DNA of 64,000 bases. It comes from Fodinibius roseus (GTDB taxonomy: Bacteria > Bacteroidota > Rhodothermia > Balneolales > Balneolaceae). The notes beneath the pieces were generated by a model that was given only the letters and a program-made list of their open reading frames with translations, was not told the origin of the DNA and searched no databases. The stretch is taken from assembly GCF_900129315.1 (NCBI RefSeq), contig NZ_FQUS01000006.1, positions 185,791 through 249,790 on the forward strand, written 5' to 3'. The translations under genes were made by a program, and so were the position numbers. Of the stretch, positions 46,053 through 54,455 are shown one piece after another (positions within the stretch are counted from its first letter, which is position 1; each line of letters starts with the position of its first letter).

Positions 46053-46700
46053 CTATCCGGACCGGAAAATGAGTCCCCAGTTGCCGCCCTTCTTCCAGGC
46101 CTTGCCCACAAAGGTCCCGAACACCTGCACCCGCTCCCACTCCCCGGGCGTAATATGGATAGGCTCGAAAGCGGGATTTTCGGGCTGCAGCGTAATGCCG
46201 TCCGGTTTTTTGCGAATGGTCTTCAGGGTTGTCTCCCCGTCGTAGAGGATGGCCCCGATCTCCCCGTCGCTGGGCTCGCGCGGATCGATAATAATATAGT
46301 CGCCGTCCCGGATATCCGCTTCAATCATACTTTCGCCGTCCACGATCAGGGCAAAGTAATGGTCGGACTTCTCGGGGTAAATTTCCACGGGGAGGTGCCC
46401 CAGGTTTTCGCTGATCGCCTCGTGCATCCCGCCCGCGGCGATGCGTCCCTTCACCGGGATACCCGGATAAAACCCCTCCAGCTGGGAGCGCTTGGTAGGA
46501 TGGATGTCATAGTTGCCCCGGCTGTGCTTGGTCAGGTAGTTTTTCTTCTCCAGACTGGCCAGGTGCTGGTAGATGCTGTTGGAGGAGCTGTAGCCGAATT
46601 CCTCCTGCATATCCGCATAGGATGGAAACTGGCTGTACTCTTCATAGTAACCGAGAATAAATTCCCAAAGCCGGCGCTGTTTGTCAGTCAGTGTTTTCAT
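46053..46700 (-). CDS. lexA: LexA-type SOS repressor
   Basis: A 215-aa repressor starting at the ATG at 46700. The N-terminal winged helix is TDKQRRLWEFILGYYEEYSQ with SYADMQEEFGYSSSNSIYQH as the recognition region. The cleavage site AAG-G is at Ala89-Gly90 (RIAAGGMHE). The self-cleaving dyad is Ser124 (VDGESM) and Lys160 (GETTLKTI). It normally represses repair genes until RecA filaments trigger cleavage. The helix-turn-helix differs from E. coli LexA, consistent with a different operator, and its own promoter carries a distinctive repeat. Confidence 0.93.
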   Translation of the reverse strand: MKTLTDKQRRLWEFILGYYEEYSQFPSYADMQEEFGYSSSNSIYQHLASLEKKNYLTKHSRGNYDIHPTKRSQLEGFYPGIPVKGRIAAGGMHEAISENLGHLPVEIYPEKSDHYFALIVDGESMIEADIRDGDYIIIDPREPSDGEIGAILYDGETTLKTIRKKPDGITLQPENPAFEPIHITPGEWERVQVFGTFVGKAWKKGGNWGLIFRSG

Positions 46701-46715
46701 AAGAGAGCAATAATA

Positions 46716-46746
46716 CAAATTTTACATGAAAAAACATATGAAAAAA
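46716..46746 (-). promoter_or_regulatory. lexA promoter with ATGAAAA direct-repeat operator
   Basis: Reading towards lexA, a Bacteroidota-like -7 box TAAAATTTG (46716-46724) lies about 16 bp before the start codon. The two ATGAAAA units at 46726 and 46738 lie directly upstream of it, in the -33/-7 spacer. This position fits autorepression. The repeat matches the dinB site in both sequence and 12-bp spacing. Confidence 0.6.
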
Positions 46747-46755
46747 TATAAAGTG

Positions 46756-46769
46756 ATATGAATTCATAT
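46756..46769. promoter_or_regulatory. 14-bp perfect palindrome upstream of lexA
   Basis: ATATGAATTCATAT, 10 bp beyond the direct repeat. Its half ATATGAA resembles the ATGAAAA unit, so it may be an inverted-repeat version of the same binding site. Confidence 0.5.
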
Positions 46770-46838
46770 TTTTTTGTAAGGATTTGCCCGCAAAGAGATC
46801 ATACTATTGATGAGAGCCATTAATATAAATGCCTTGGG

Positions 46839-46862
46839 GAGCCAGCCCTGACCGGCTGGCTC
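46839..46862. terminator. perfect 9-bp hairpin between the kinase gene and lexA
   Basis: GAGCCAGCC and GGCTGGCTC around CTGACC, followed on the plus strand by TTTCT. It lies 40 bp past the kinase stop on the minus strand, so it probably ends that transcript although the U-tract is on the wrong side. Confidence 0.45.
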
Positions 46863-46903
46863 TTTCTGATAATACTATTTTGAGTTCACCGGTCCGGGCA
46901 GGA

Positions 46904-48133
46904 TTATTTCCCGGAAAGATCCCTGGGGAAAAGGATCTCAAAGGAGGTTCCATCCTCGGGAGCCGTGGTAATGGAAATATTGGCATCCAGCAATTTGCAC
47001 AGGTGGCGAACAATCAACAAACCGATTCCCTCTCCATGATTCTGCACTTCGTCCGGAGCCTGTTGGTTAGCCGGCGAAGAAAGGGGCTCGGATTCTACCG
47101 GTGAGGAAGGTTTCGTTTTTGTGGTAAGAGTTTCCGCATGGGTAGCACTCAAACCGGGGCCGGTATCCGTTATTTCAAGCGACCACTGGTGGTCGGATTG
47201 TTCTTTCCACTTCACTTTAACATATCCCTCACTGGTATATTTCAAGGCATTTAGAATTAAGTTGCGCGCAATTCGCTGGACTTTTTGGCTATCGCTTTTT
47301 ACAATAAGAGATTCCGGGCCGTCACAGGCCAGTTCCAAGTCTTTGGAGGTCGCCATCGGGTGCATGCTCTCACAAAGTTCGCTTAGTATCTTTGTCGCAT
47401 CAAATTCGGACAATTCAATTTCTTCATGCCGGGCCTCCAACCGGAACAGGTCGAGCAAATCATTAAGCAGCTGTTCCAGGCTGTCCGCAGATATCGACAT
47501 TTTTTCTATAATCTCTGCCGCCTCCCGGTCAATATTTTCATCTTCCAGCAAGAAAAACCCCATTTGGATATTTTTCATAATCCCCTTAAGGTCATGAGAG
47601 GTACTTCTCAGGTTATGCCTCCGTGATATATCGCTTGGTTCTTTAAGGGCCTGCTGCAAATCACGCAACCGGGCTTCTGATTCCTGTTGCTGGAGCTCGG
47701 CATACTTTTTAACGCTATATAAAATGCCTTCATTAATATCCTCAATCAAAAATCGATGGGCTTTTTTCAGGGAAGCAACGCTCAAGGTATTCTCCTCCTG
47801 AAAAGCATTGATTTGATCCATCAGTACGAGCTCCAAAATATTCCATTCTCGCATCGTCTCCTGCAAAGCAAGTCCGTACTCCCAGCGCTGCGAACCATGC
47901 ATTTCTCCCAGAACGTCCGATAATGCCTGACGTTGATGAAGCATGCCGTTGCAAAAATTATCGATAAAAGCAGGTATGCTGTTCTGAAAGGCACTTTGCG
48001 AGATGGAAAGCAGATCTTGGGATTTTACTCCTCTTTCTGTTATCTCCTGCTCCCACTGTTCAAGAATGGCTTCTTTTTTATCAGATAAATACTCAGTTAA
48101 TACCTTTAATTCCGGATGGGGTTCTTCGGGCAT
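46904..48133 (-). CDS. soluble sensor histidine kinase with RsbR-like N-terminus
   Basis: A 409-aa cytoplasmic kinase without membrane helices. Residues 15-150 form an all-helical sensor like RsbRD/globin-type domains (ILEQWEQEITERGVKSQDLL, ALQETMREWNILELVLMDQI). HisKA has the phospho-acceptor His180 in STSHDLKGIM. The ATPase domain has NLILNALKYT (N box), ITDTGPGL (G1) and GEGIGLLIVRHLC (G2). About 40 residues inserted between G1 and G2 are Ser/Thr/Pro-rich. No response regulator gene is adjacent; the signal is unknown. Confidence 0.88.
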   Translation of the reverse strand: MPEEPHPELKVLTEYLSDKKEAILEQWEQEITERGVKSQDLLSISQSAFQNSIPAFIDNFCNGMLHQRQALSDVLGEMHGSQRWEYGLALQETMREWNILELVLMDQINAFQEENTLSVASLKKAHRFLIEDINEGILYSVKKYAELQQQESEARLRDLQQALKEPSDISRRHNLRSTSHDLKGIMKNIQMGFFLLEDENIDREAAEIIEKMSISADSLEQLLNDLLDLFRLEARHEEIELSEFDATKILSELCESMHPMATSKDLELACDGPESLIVKSDSQKVQRIARNLILNALKYTSEGYVKVKWKEQSDHQWSLEITDTGPGLSATHAETLTTKTKPSSPVESEPLSSPANQQAPDEVQNHGEGIGLLIVRHLCKLLDANISITTAPEDGTSFEILFPRDLSGK

Positions 48134-48680
48134 TGTATTCTATTATGATCCTGTGGTATAATGATATAACTATGAATCACTACTCACTGTAAAAATTTTG
48201 TTACTAAATAAAAGGCTTTTTGTCCAAAGATAAAATAGGCATGCGACAGTGGATTGAAAATCATTTTAATAGCACATTTTAAATAGCGAAAGGATATTCG
48301 CCTATCCTGATCGACAAGCATTAACGGAAGATACAACCAATTGTTTCCGGATTTAAAAATCTAATATCAATCGGCCCCATATGCCTTATCAATAAATGCC
48401 CGCCCATTCAAATATAGGAAGGCTTTGGCATTGTCTAAAACTTCTGTCTTGTCAAGGGTATCCGAAAAAGTAAAACCCCGGGGGCCATGGAAGAGGTATA
48501 GCACTTGATTTTTTTTCATAAAAGCCTGCTACAAAAGAGACATTTTTTCTTGATCTTATGCTATATAATGATAAATTAACACTCAAAATAAGTATGCGTT
48601 GAGGGTACAATCGTCCCCCACGATTAAATCGTGCACCAAATAACAGGACCTACAAGGAACCGGAATCATATCATAGAAGA
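48134..48680. other. 547-bp stretch between kinase and phosphatase genes
   Basis: Very AT-rich. Contains one plausible 50-aa minus-strand gene (48367-48519) and the promoters of the two flanking divergent genes. Nothing else recognised. Confidence 0.4.
48367..48519 (-). CDS. possible 50-aa small protein
   Basis: A clean ATG-to-TGA frame, MKKNQVLYLFHGPRGFTFSD then TLDKTEVLDNAKAFLYLNGR and AFIDKAYGAD. Amino-acid use looks like real coding sequence in a region that is otherwise noise, but I do not know the family and there is no strong ribosome site. Confidence 0.45.
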   Translation of the reverse strand: MKKNQVLYLFHGPRGFTFSDTLDKTEVLDNAKAFLYLNGRAFIDKAYGAD

Positions 48681-49769
48681 ATGAAAAATATACCAAGCGT
48701 CGCTGCCTGCTGCCTGCTGCTTTTCTTAACCGTCAGCTGCACTACTGAAGCCGGCGAAGAAGAAAAGCGTCCCCAAAAAGTCAAAAACGTCATCCTGATG
48801 ATCGGTGATGGCATGGGCACCGCCCAGATCTATGCCGGACTCACGGCCAACAAGGGCTCGCTCAACCTGGAAAAAACGACGTATTCAGGCTTTATTAAAA
48901 CCTATGCATCCGACGACTATGTCACCGATTCGGCAGCAGGAGCGACCGCCTTTTCCACCGGACACAAAACCTATAACGGGGCTATCGGGGTCGACTCCAC
49001 CAAGAATCCGGTAACCACCATCCTGGAAATTGCAGAAAAGCGGGGGTTGGCTACGGGACTGGTGGCCACCTCATCGATCACGCATGCTACTCCCGCTTCA
49101 TTTATTGCTCACCAGCCCTCGCGGAGCATGGCGGAAGCAATTGCGGCCGACTTCCTGAAAACGGATATCGATGTGTTTATCGGGGGTGGAGAAGAATATT
49201 TCAGTGACCGCGAAGACGGGCGGGACCTGCTTCGCCAGCTGGAAGAAAACGACTACCGGGTTTCGAATGACATCGGGGAGATAACGAGTACAAACAGCGG
49301 AAAACTGGCGGGGTTTTTACCGGTACGCCCCTGGTCGAAAGACCGGGGTGATCAGCTGATGGAAACCTCACAGACGGCGGTCAATATACTGGACCAGGAT
49401 GAAGACGGTTTCTTCCTGATGATAGAGGGATCACAAATAGACTGGGGCGGCCACGACAACGACCTGCAATACATGATACAGGAGATGCTGGATTTTGATC
49501 GCACGATCGGAAGGGTGCTTGAATTCGCTGAAAAAGATGGGGAAACTCTGGTTATCATTACCGCTGACCATGAGACCGGTGGACTGACGTTAACGGGCGG
49601 AAACCTGGAAACGGGGGAAGTCGAAGGGGAATTCTCCACCGGCAGTCACACCGGTACGCTGATCCCCGTCTTTTCTTACGGCCCGGGCGCCGAGCACTTC
49701 AGCGGCATTTATGAAAACACCGCGATCTATAACAAAATGATGAACGCCCTGGAGCTGGACGCCGAGTAG
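48681..49769 (+). CDS. alkaline phosphatase lipoprotein
   Basis: Metal-dependent phosphomonoesterase exposed to the envelope. 362 aa, lipobox LFLTVSCTT. Metal and catalytic residues are in ILMIGDGMGTAQ (Asp43), VTDSAAGATAFSTG (Ser84 nucleophile), SITHATPASFIAHQPSR, IEGSQIDWGGHDND, ITADHETGGLTL and STGSHTGTLIPVFSYGPGA. This is the compact Bacteroidota form, shorter than E. coli PhoA. Convergent with the GIY-YIG gene. No Pho box is recognised. Confidence 0.93.
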   Translation: MKNIPSVAACCLLLFLTVSCTTEAGEEEKRPQKVKNVILMIGDGMGTAQIYAGLTANKGSLNLEKTTYSGFIKTYASDDYVTDSAAGATAFSTGHKTYNGAIGVDSTKNPVTTILEIAEKRGLATGLVATSSITHATPASFIAHQPSRSMAEAIAADFLKTDIDVFIGGGEEYFSDREDGRDLLRQLEENDYRVSNDIGEITSTNSGKLAGFLPVRPWSKDRGDQLMETSQTAVNILDQDEDGFFLMIEGSQIDWGGHDNDLQYMIQEMLDFDRTIGRVLEFAEKDGETLVIITADHETGGLTLTGGNLETGEVEGEFSTGSHTGTLIPVFSYGPGAEHFSGIYENTAIYNKMMNALELDAE

Positions 49770-49780
49770 AACGAACAATA

Positions 49781-50656
49781 CTACTCTTCCCGCTGCAAAA
49801 ACGCCAGCTCCACCAGGTAGTCGTCCAGCTTATCCTGGGGAATGAGGTGGGAGTCAAGTTCCAGCCGTTCCACCATGTGCCGGTTGCGCAGGGCGCACCG
49901 CCGGTAGAAACTTTTCAGGGCCTCCATATCCTTCAGGATGAGCTTTCCGATAAATTGCTCCAGGAGCTGATGCCGATCGGTATGATCGAGGATTTCATAT
50001 AGCAGCTGGTCCGATTTTCCGCCCAGGAAGCGGCGGACCTGCTCCTGTTTTTGATCTGTAATCCTGAGCGTATAATGCAGCGGGGTCAGCCTGTTTAGCA
50101 GCCGGGAGGGCAGCAGAAAGGGTGTGGCTATCTGCTTTTCCACGATATACAGCTGGCGGAGGAGAGCTCCCAGGGCCCGGCGAACACCCCGGTGTCCCTT
50201 GAAAGCGCCGAACACATACTCCGGAGCCACCTCTTTTCGGTGCATCCGAAGATGGAAAGTCAGAGCCTCTCCCTCCGGCACCGCTGAGATGTAGTAGTAG
50301 GTTTCGGGCGTTTTTTTAGCCCGGTTGAAGGGCGGCCTTTGGGTCCGTATAAGCTCGTTTTCCCGCAGCAGCGCTTCCTCCTCGCTGGAACACAGCTCAA
50401 TTGCTATGCGACGGACCATCCGAACCAGTCTCCTGGTCTTCCGGGAGCCGGAGCCCGAGGTTACGCGCCGGTAGGTAAACAGGCGGCGGCGAAGGTTCTT
50501 GGCTTTCCCCACATACAGCAGCAGGTCTTCCCGGCTAAACATTTTGTAAACGCCCGGCCGGGTGGGCAGCGTGTCAAAAAAATCTTTCCCAAGACGCTCT
50601 TCCAGCGGGTTGTCGGTCTCAAACAGAAGCGGGTTATTCATACTCTGTTGGCTCAT
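49781..50656 (-). CDS. GIY-YIG nuclease, UvrC/Cho-like
   Basis: A 291-aa protein from the ATG at 50656 (MSQQSMNNPLLFETDNPLEE); the frame is open to 50905 but the added part has no sensible composition. The GIY-YIG domain is PTRPGVYKMFSRED, LLYVGKAKNLRRRLFTYRR and the catalytic Glu region SSEEEALLRENELIRTQRPP. The C-terminal 170 residues are unlike UvrC: no UvrB-binding or RNase H part is seen. Likely a repair or structure-specific nuclease; partner unknown. Confidence 0.82.
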   Translation of the reverse strand: MSQQSMNNPLLFETDNPLEERLGKDFFDTLPTRPGVYKMFSREDLLLYVGKAKNLRRRLFTYRRVTSGSGSRKTRRLVRMVRRIAIELCSSEEEALLRENELIRTQRPPFNRAKKTPETYYYISAVPEGEALTFHLRMHRKEVAPEYVFGAFKGHRGVRRALGALLRQLYIVEKQIATPFLLPSRLLNRLTPLHYTLRITDQKQEQVRRFLGGKSDQLLYEILDHTDRHQLLEQFIGKLILKDMEALKSFYRRCALRNRHMVERLELDSHLIPQDKLDDYLVELAFLQREE

Positions 50657-51025
50657 GCTGTTTTGCCGAATCATACCCCCGGCAACTGACAACATGGTGT
50701 CAGGGGGATTGCCCATCATTGAACTTCCCCGGAAGGCAGAGACGGCAAGGGGTTTCACCTGATCCCGGAAAAGGGCGAAGAAATGTGAGTGGACTTTGAA
50801 GGTGGTCACTCCGAACTGCCTTATGTAGTTGGAACGGCCAGAAACGGCCGATCGGCCAGCGGCGACGGTACCCTGAAAATGCGGAGGATCCTGTCTTTTC
50901 CGCATTCACCCAAAAATCTGTATTACCACATTCACACCAGGAAATTTGTCCCCGGACAAGACGAATTCCAAAAACGTGCTGATAAGCACTTGCGCACTCC
51001 ATTTTTGCTTTCTATATTTGTTAAA

Positions 51026-51175
51026 AGAGGGGTTTGAAAACCCGGGAATTTCGATCAATATCAACGCCTGAACGTGTTCAAAACCGTAGCATATGATACA
51101 AGAAAACATATGTGAGGATGTTGAATGTGCGAAGATGCAGAGATAGGCCAAAAGAACGGTTTTGCAAAGCCCTCT
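51026..51175 (+). repeat. dispersed GGCTTTG...CAAAGCC repeat, copy C (left edge of T6SS cluster)
   Basis: About 150 bp. Left AGAGGGGTTTGAAAACCCGG, internal CATATGTGAGGATGTTGAA, right AACGGTTTTGCAAAGCCCTCT. It shares long stretches with copy D, including ATCAATATCAAC and GTGCGAA(G/A)ATGCAG. It ends 54 bp before the first T6SS gene. The remaining 50657-51025 and 51176-51229 show no gene. Confidence 0.8.
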
Positions 51176-51229
51176 GAAAATCAAGAGAATTCATACGAGA
51201 CTTGAGTGCTGTCAAAATAACTTCTTCCT

Positions 51230-51850
51230 ATGGAAATCAGGTGTGTCGTTAACGGTTGCGCTTTACTGTTGATTATCTTTTTATCATTCCAGGCTTGCAG
51301 CTCTGCAGGGACAGTCCGGCATCCGTCGAACGGAAGCGAACATGAGGTTACGGATCCGGCAAGAATTGAACGCCGGGATTCCCTCCTTGTCGAGAAGTAT
51401 GCCTCCATGCTGGATACTGACCGGTCGCTCATTGAGCAGTCATTCACCCTTTACCAATTCATCGAGCAGCAGCTAAATACCCCTTGCAGCGATACGCCGG
51501 GCGAGCAGGAAACCAGTTATGGTGAACTAACCCAGAAAATTTTTAACCGGGTGTATGACCGCAAGATTCCCGCCACCTACGAGGATCTCAGGACATCACC
51601 ATTGATTCCCAAATTTTCAGCCAGATCCTATTTAGCGGAGGGTGACCTCATCTTTTTTGAAGAAGAGGAGGCCGATCAGCTATCAGGAGAGCACCCTCAA
51701 CCCGCGCAACCCGCGGGAAAAACCGTAGGGGTATATTTACAGAACAACAGGTTTCTCATCTGTTCGGAGGAGGCCGGGGCGGTGGTGGTAAACAATCTGG
51801 ACAGCCGCTATTGGAGCAGGCGTTATAAAATGGCGGGGAGACTAAGATAA
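51230..51850 (+). CDS. NlpC/P60-fold lipoprotein of the T6SS cluster, catalytic residues lost (TssQ candidate)
   Basis: A 206-aa protein with lipobox LSFQACSSAG. The C-terminal 130 residues follow the NlpC/P60 plan: RVYDRKIPATYEDLRTSPL, LAEGDLIFFEEEE, the TVGVYLQNNRFLICS strand pair, and NNLDSRYWSRRYKMAGRL. The family's catalytic Cys (normally DCSG) is replaced by the ETSYGE region, and the His of HVGIY is Thr here, so peptidase activity is unlikely. It leads the tssG-tssN operon, 7 bp before tssG. T6SSiii systems have a lipoprotein TssQ; assigning that role is inference. Confidence 0.65.
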   Translation: MEIRCVVNGCALLLIIFLSFQACSSAGTVRHPSNGSEHEVTDPARIERRDSLLVEKYASMLDTDRSLIEQSFTLYQFIEQQLNTPCSDTPGEQETSYGELTQKIFNRVYDRKIPATYEDLRTSPLIPKFSARSYLAEGDLIFFEEEEADQLSGEHPQPAQPAGKTVGVYLQNNRFLICSEEAGAVVVNNLDSRYWSRRYKMAGRLR

Positions 51851-51856
51851 AGTGCT

Positions 51857-52792
51857 ATGAAAGAGCTGATCCAGCGCATTCATGACAGTAATGAGGATAT
51901 CCGGTCAGAGGTCATTGTTTCCGACCTGCTTGCCGGCGGCATGCATACAGAGGATATCTCCGTCAGGTTCGCCGGGCAGCTGAAGCGCCCCCGCAGCAGA
52001 GATATAGCGGGTGTACGCCTGGCATCCCGGGACAAGGGACGCCAGCGGCTGGAGATCATCCTCAACCGTGACAGTATTTATGATACGCTTCCCGAAGGAA
52101 TGTTTCATCAGCCATCGGCCGAAAACCCCTCGCTATCGGTTTCCTCAATGGTGGAGGAATACCACCGGCAGCAACAGGAAGAAGAGGAGGCCCGCCGGTT
52201 TTTTGCTCCTTTTGAAAACGAACTGTTCCTGCAACGCACTTTTACCGAATCAGAAGAATATCGACAGCTCTCACAAATCCAGCATTCACAGTTGGATCCT
52301 TCCGTCTTGGCACAGCTCGGGATCGACCCCGATCTTCCTCAAGCCTTTACCGCAACATTCATGAGGATCCTGCCATACCTCTCTCACATTGCGGGCGACC
52401 TTGCGAGGACCGAACAGCTTTTTTCTCTCTTACTGGACGACCCGATACGACTGAAAGCCGTCCCCTGCTCCAGGGCCGAAAAATATGGCCCTCCTCCCTT
52501 GCTGGGAGATGCCACCCTGGGGGACGATCTAACGGCCGGGAATACGCTCCTGCCCGACCATAGCATCTTTCGATTAACGGTCGGACCTGTGTCCCGGGAA
52601 AAACTCCCCGGCTATACGGATGAAGGGTGGAAGGCAGCAGCATTGCAAACGCTGATTAATTTCGTTATCCCCGTAGAATGGGAGATAATGGTACAAGTTG
52701 AAATAACTAAAGAAGGAGCCCGGTCTTTCTCCCTCAACGATGAGGACCGGACCGGTGCACGCCTGGGATATACAACCACTTTACCGGAATAA
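51857..52792 (+). CDS. tssG: T6SSiii baseplate subunit TssG
   Basis: A 311-aa cytoplasmic protein, probably part of the TssF-TssG baseplate wedge. The start KELIQRIHDSNEDIRSEVIV and the segment RDSIYDTLPEGMFHQPSAEN match Bacteroidota TssG as I know it. A charged Glu/Gln coil (VEEYHRQQQEEEEARRFF) and a C-terminal domain with FRLTVGPVSREKLPGY follow. Between the dead NlpC lipoprotein and tssN, spacing 6 and 10 bp. Identification leans on cluster context as well as sequence. Confidence 0.75.
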   Translation: MKELIQRIHDSNEDIRSEVIVSDLLAGGMHTEDISVRFAGQLKRPRSRDIAGVRLASRDKGRQRLEIILNRDSIYDTLPEGMFHQPSAENPSLSVSSMVEEYHRQQQEEEEARRFFAPFENELFLQRTFTESEEYRQLSQIQHSQLDPSVLAQLGIDPDLPQAFTATFMRILPYLSHIAGDLARTEQLFSLLLDDPIRLKAVPCSRAEKYGPPPLLGDATLGDDLTAGNTLLPDHSIFRLTVGPVSREKLPGYTDEGWKAAALQTLINFVIPVEWEIMVQVEITKEGARSFSLNDEDRTGARLGYTTTLPE

Positions 52793-52802
52793 ACGTACTA
52801 CT

Positions 52803-53702
52803 ATGGATAAAAGAACCCTTATCATTGCCGCCTCATTTTTGGGCCTGTCGCTGGCCATGTTCTTCCTGATGACGGCGATCATCAAGAACTTTCTTGCCAC
52901 GAAGAAAAAAGTCTTTATATATGCGGTCATCGCCCTTGTTGCATTTTCACTGGTAGCCTTGCTGGGATACCAGGGCCTGATCTCCAGCCCCAACATGCAG
53001 CTGCTGGTGTTTCAGTTCTGCCTCTTTGGCCTGGGGATGGTGCACGCGCGGGCCCTCTACCACTATATGGACTGGGATCAGCAGGATGCTTTCCAGCCGG
53101 ATATGATGTTCAGCCTGTTCGTATGGCTGGTCGGTCTCATTCCTTTTTATGTGATCTATTCTCTCATCTCCGGCACCCCCGGCTATCCGTATCACATGCT
53201 GGGAGCATCCCTCTTTTTTATCGTCCCGGTACTCTTTCGGAAAACATTTATCGCGGCCCGGGCGATGCCTCTCCCGGAAATGGAACAATGGTACTATCCG
53301 GTTCATGCCAGCGTCCCCGACCCCGAGAGGCATGAACTGGAAAATCCATTTGTCATCACCTTTGTTGTTCGCAAGAAAGCAAACGATCCCGAGCCTATCA
53401 GCTTCAGGGCTAAAGCGCCTGCAAAGATGAAGTTAGGCCGTTTATTCTACTACTTTGTGGAAGATTATAACGAGCAGCACGCGGACAACATGCTGGAATA
53501 CAGCGACCAGTTCGGACGTCCCTACGGGTGGATATTCTACTTTAAGCCCCGCTGGTACCTTCTTTTCAGCAAGCGTTACAGAGATCCGGCAAAGACCGTT
53601 AAAGAAAACAATATCGGGGAAAATACGGTCATCGTTTGCGAGCGGGCAGATATCCTGGAAGAAGAGGTAAAAGCTCTTGAAGGGGAAATATCTTCTTATT
53701 GA
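52803..53702 (+). CDS. tssN: T6SSiii membrane protein TssN
   Basis: Inner-membrane component specific to the Bacteroidota-type system, standing in for the missing TssL/TssM complex. 299 aa from the ATG at 52803, with five or six helices in the first 165 residues (TLIIAASFLGLSLAMFFLM and others). A cytoplasmic domain of about 130 residues follows (NPFVITFVVRKKANDPEPIS, GRPYGWIFYFKPRWYLLFSK). Its stop codon lies within the left end of repeat copy D. Confidence 0.88.
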   Translation: MDKRTLIIAASFLGLSLAMFFLMTAIIKNFLATKKKVFIYAVIALVAFSLVALLGYQGLISSPNMQLLVFQFCLFGLGMVHARALYHYMDWDQQDAFQPDMMFSLFVWLVGLIPFYVIYSLISGTPGYPYHMLGASLFFIVPVLFRKTFIAARAMPLPEMEQWYYPVHASVPDPERHELENPFVITFVVRKKANDPEPISFRAKAPAKMKLGRLFYYFVEDYNEQHADNMLEYSDQFGRPYGWIFYFKPRWYLLFSKRYRDPAKTVKENNIGENTVIVCERADILEEEVKALEGEISSY

Positions 53703-53938
53703 GGGCTTTGAAAAACCAGGAATCTTGATCAGTATCAACCCCTGGACGCATTCCAAACCACAGCATATTAACCTGGATTATTCACCAAGAAATTTGGTCA
53801 TGAACGAGGCGAAGAAAAAAATATCAATGGCTTAATCTTTACTTGTTACTAAATCCGGATAAGCATATGTGAGAATATTGAACGCGCGAAAATGCAGCTG
53901 TTGGTCAAAAAACGGTTTTGCAAAGCTCTCTTATTGAG
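53694..53938 (+). repeat. dispersed GGCTTTG...CAAAGCC repeat, copy D (between convergent tssN and tssO)
   Basis: The longest copy, about 225 bp between two TCTTATTGAG direct repeats (53694-53703 and 53929-53938). Ends are GGCTTTGAAAAACCAGG and ACGGTTTTGCAAAGCTC. About 85 bp not found in copy C is inserted in the middle. The flanking 10-bp repeats contain both the tssN and tssO stop codons, so the element fills the whole gap and may act as a two-way transcript end. Confidence 0.82.
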
Positions 53939-54440
53939 AAAGTTGCCGGCAAATATCCAAATCTCGCCGAGTTTGCTCCAGCGCTTCTTTATAGCGCTCT
54001 ACATTTTGCTGATAATCCCCGATCAGCTGCTGCGCCTCCCGCAAATCCCGCAACTTACGCTTGCTCTCCTGGAGGGCCAGCATCGTTTGAATGACATAAT
54101 CGTACAGCTTATACTGACGCAAACTGTCGTTTTGGGGAATGGATTCCTTGACTCCTGCCAATTTAGTACTTATCACCTGTTCCAGGTACATCACATTCTG
54201 CCCCGACTGATTGATAGAATCCAGGGTGACCTTGACCTCCCGGATGCTTTCCGCAAAATCGGCCTGAAACTCAAGCTCCCGATCCAGCTTCGCGTATTGG
54301 GTCCTCAGAACCTTATTCTCTTCCACCGGAATCTGAACATTTATATAAACCGCTCCTGTTACAAAAAGAAGGGTTACCAGGAAAAAAGCTAAAAAAGTCC
54401 AAAAGGCTCTCCGTCGTTCTTTTTTATTCAATGCTTTCAT
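53931..54440 (-). CDS. tssO: T6SSiii membrane protein TssO
   Basis: A 169-aa single-pass protein: a basic start (KALNKKERRRAFW), one helix (TFLAFFLVTLLFVTGAVYI) and then about 130 residues of periplasmic coiled coil (RELEFQADFAESIREVKVTL, QLIGDYQQNVERYKEALEQT). This is the TssO layout of the T6SSiii envelope complex. Last gene of the minus-strand arm, 15 bp after tssK. Confidence 0.85.
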   Translation of the reverse strand: MKALNKKERRRAFWTFLAFFLVTLLFVTGAVYINVQIPVEENKVLRTQYAKLDRELEFQADFAESIREVKVTLDSINQSGQNVMYLEQVISTKLAGVKESIPQNDSLRQYKLYDYVIQTMLALQESKRKLRDLREAQQLIGDYQQNVERYKEALEQTRRDLDICRQLSQ

Positions 54441-54455
54441 AATCAGGTTTGTATG

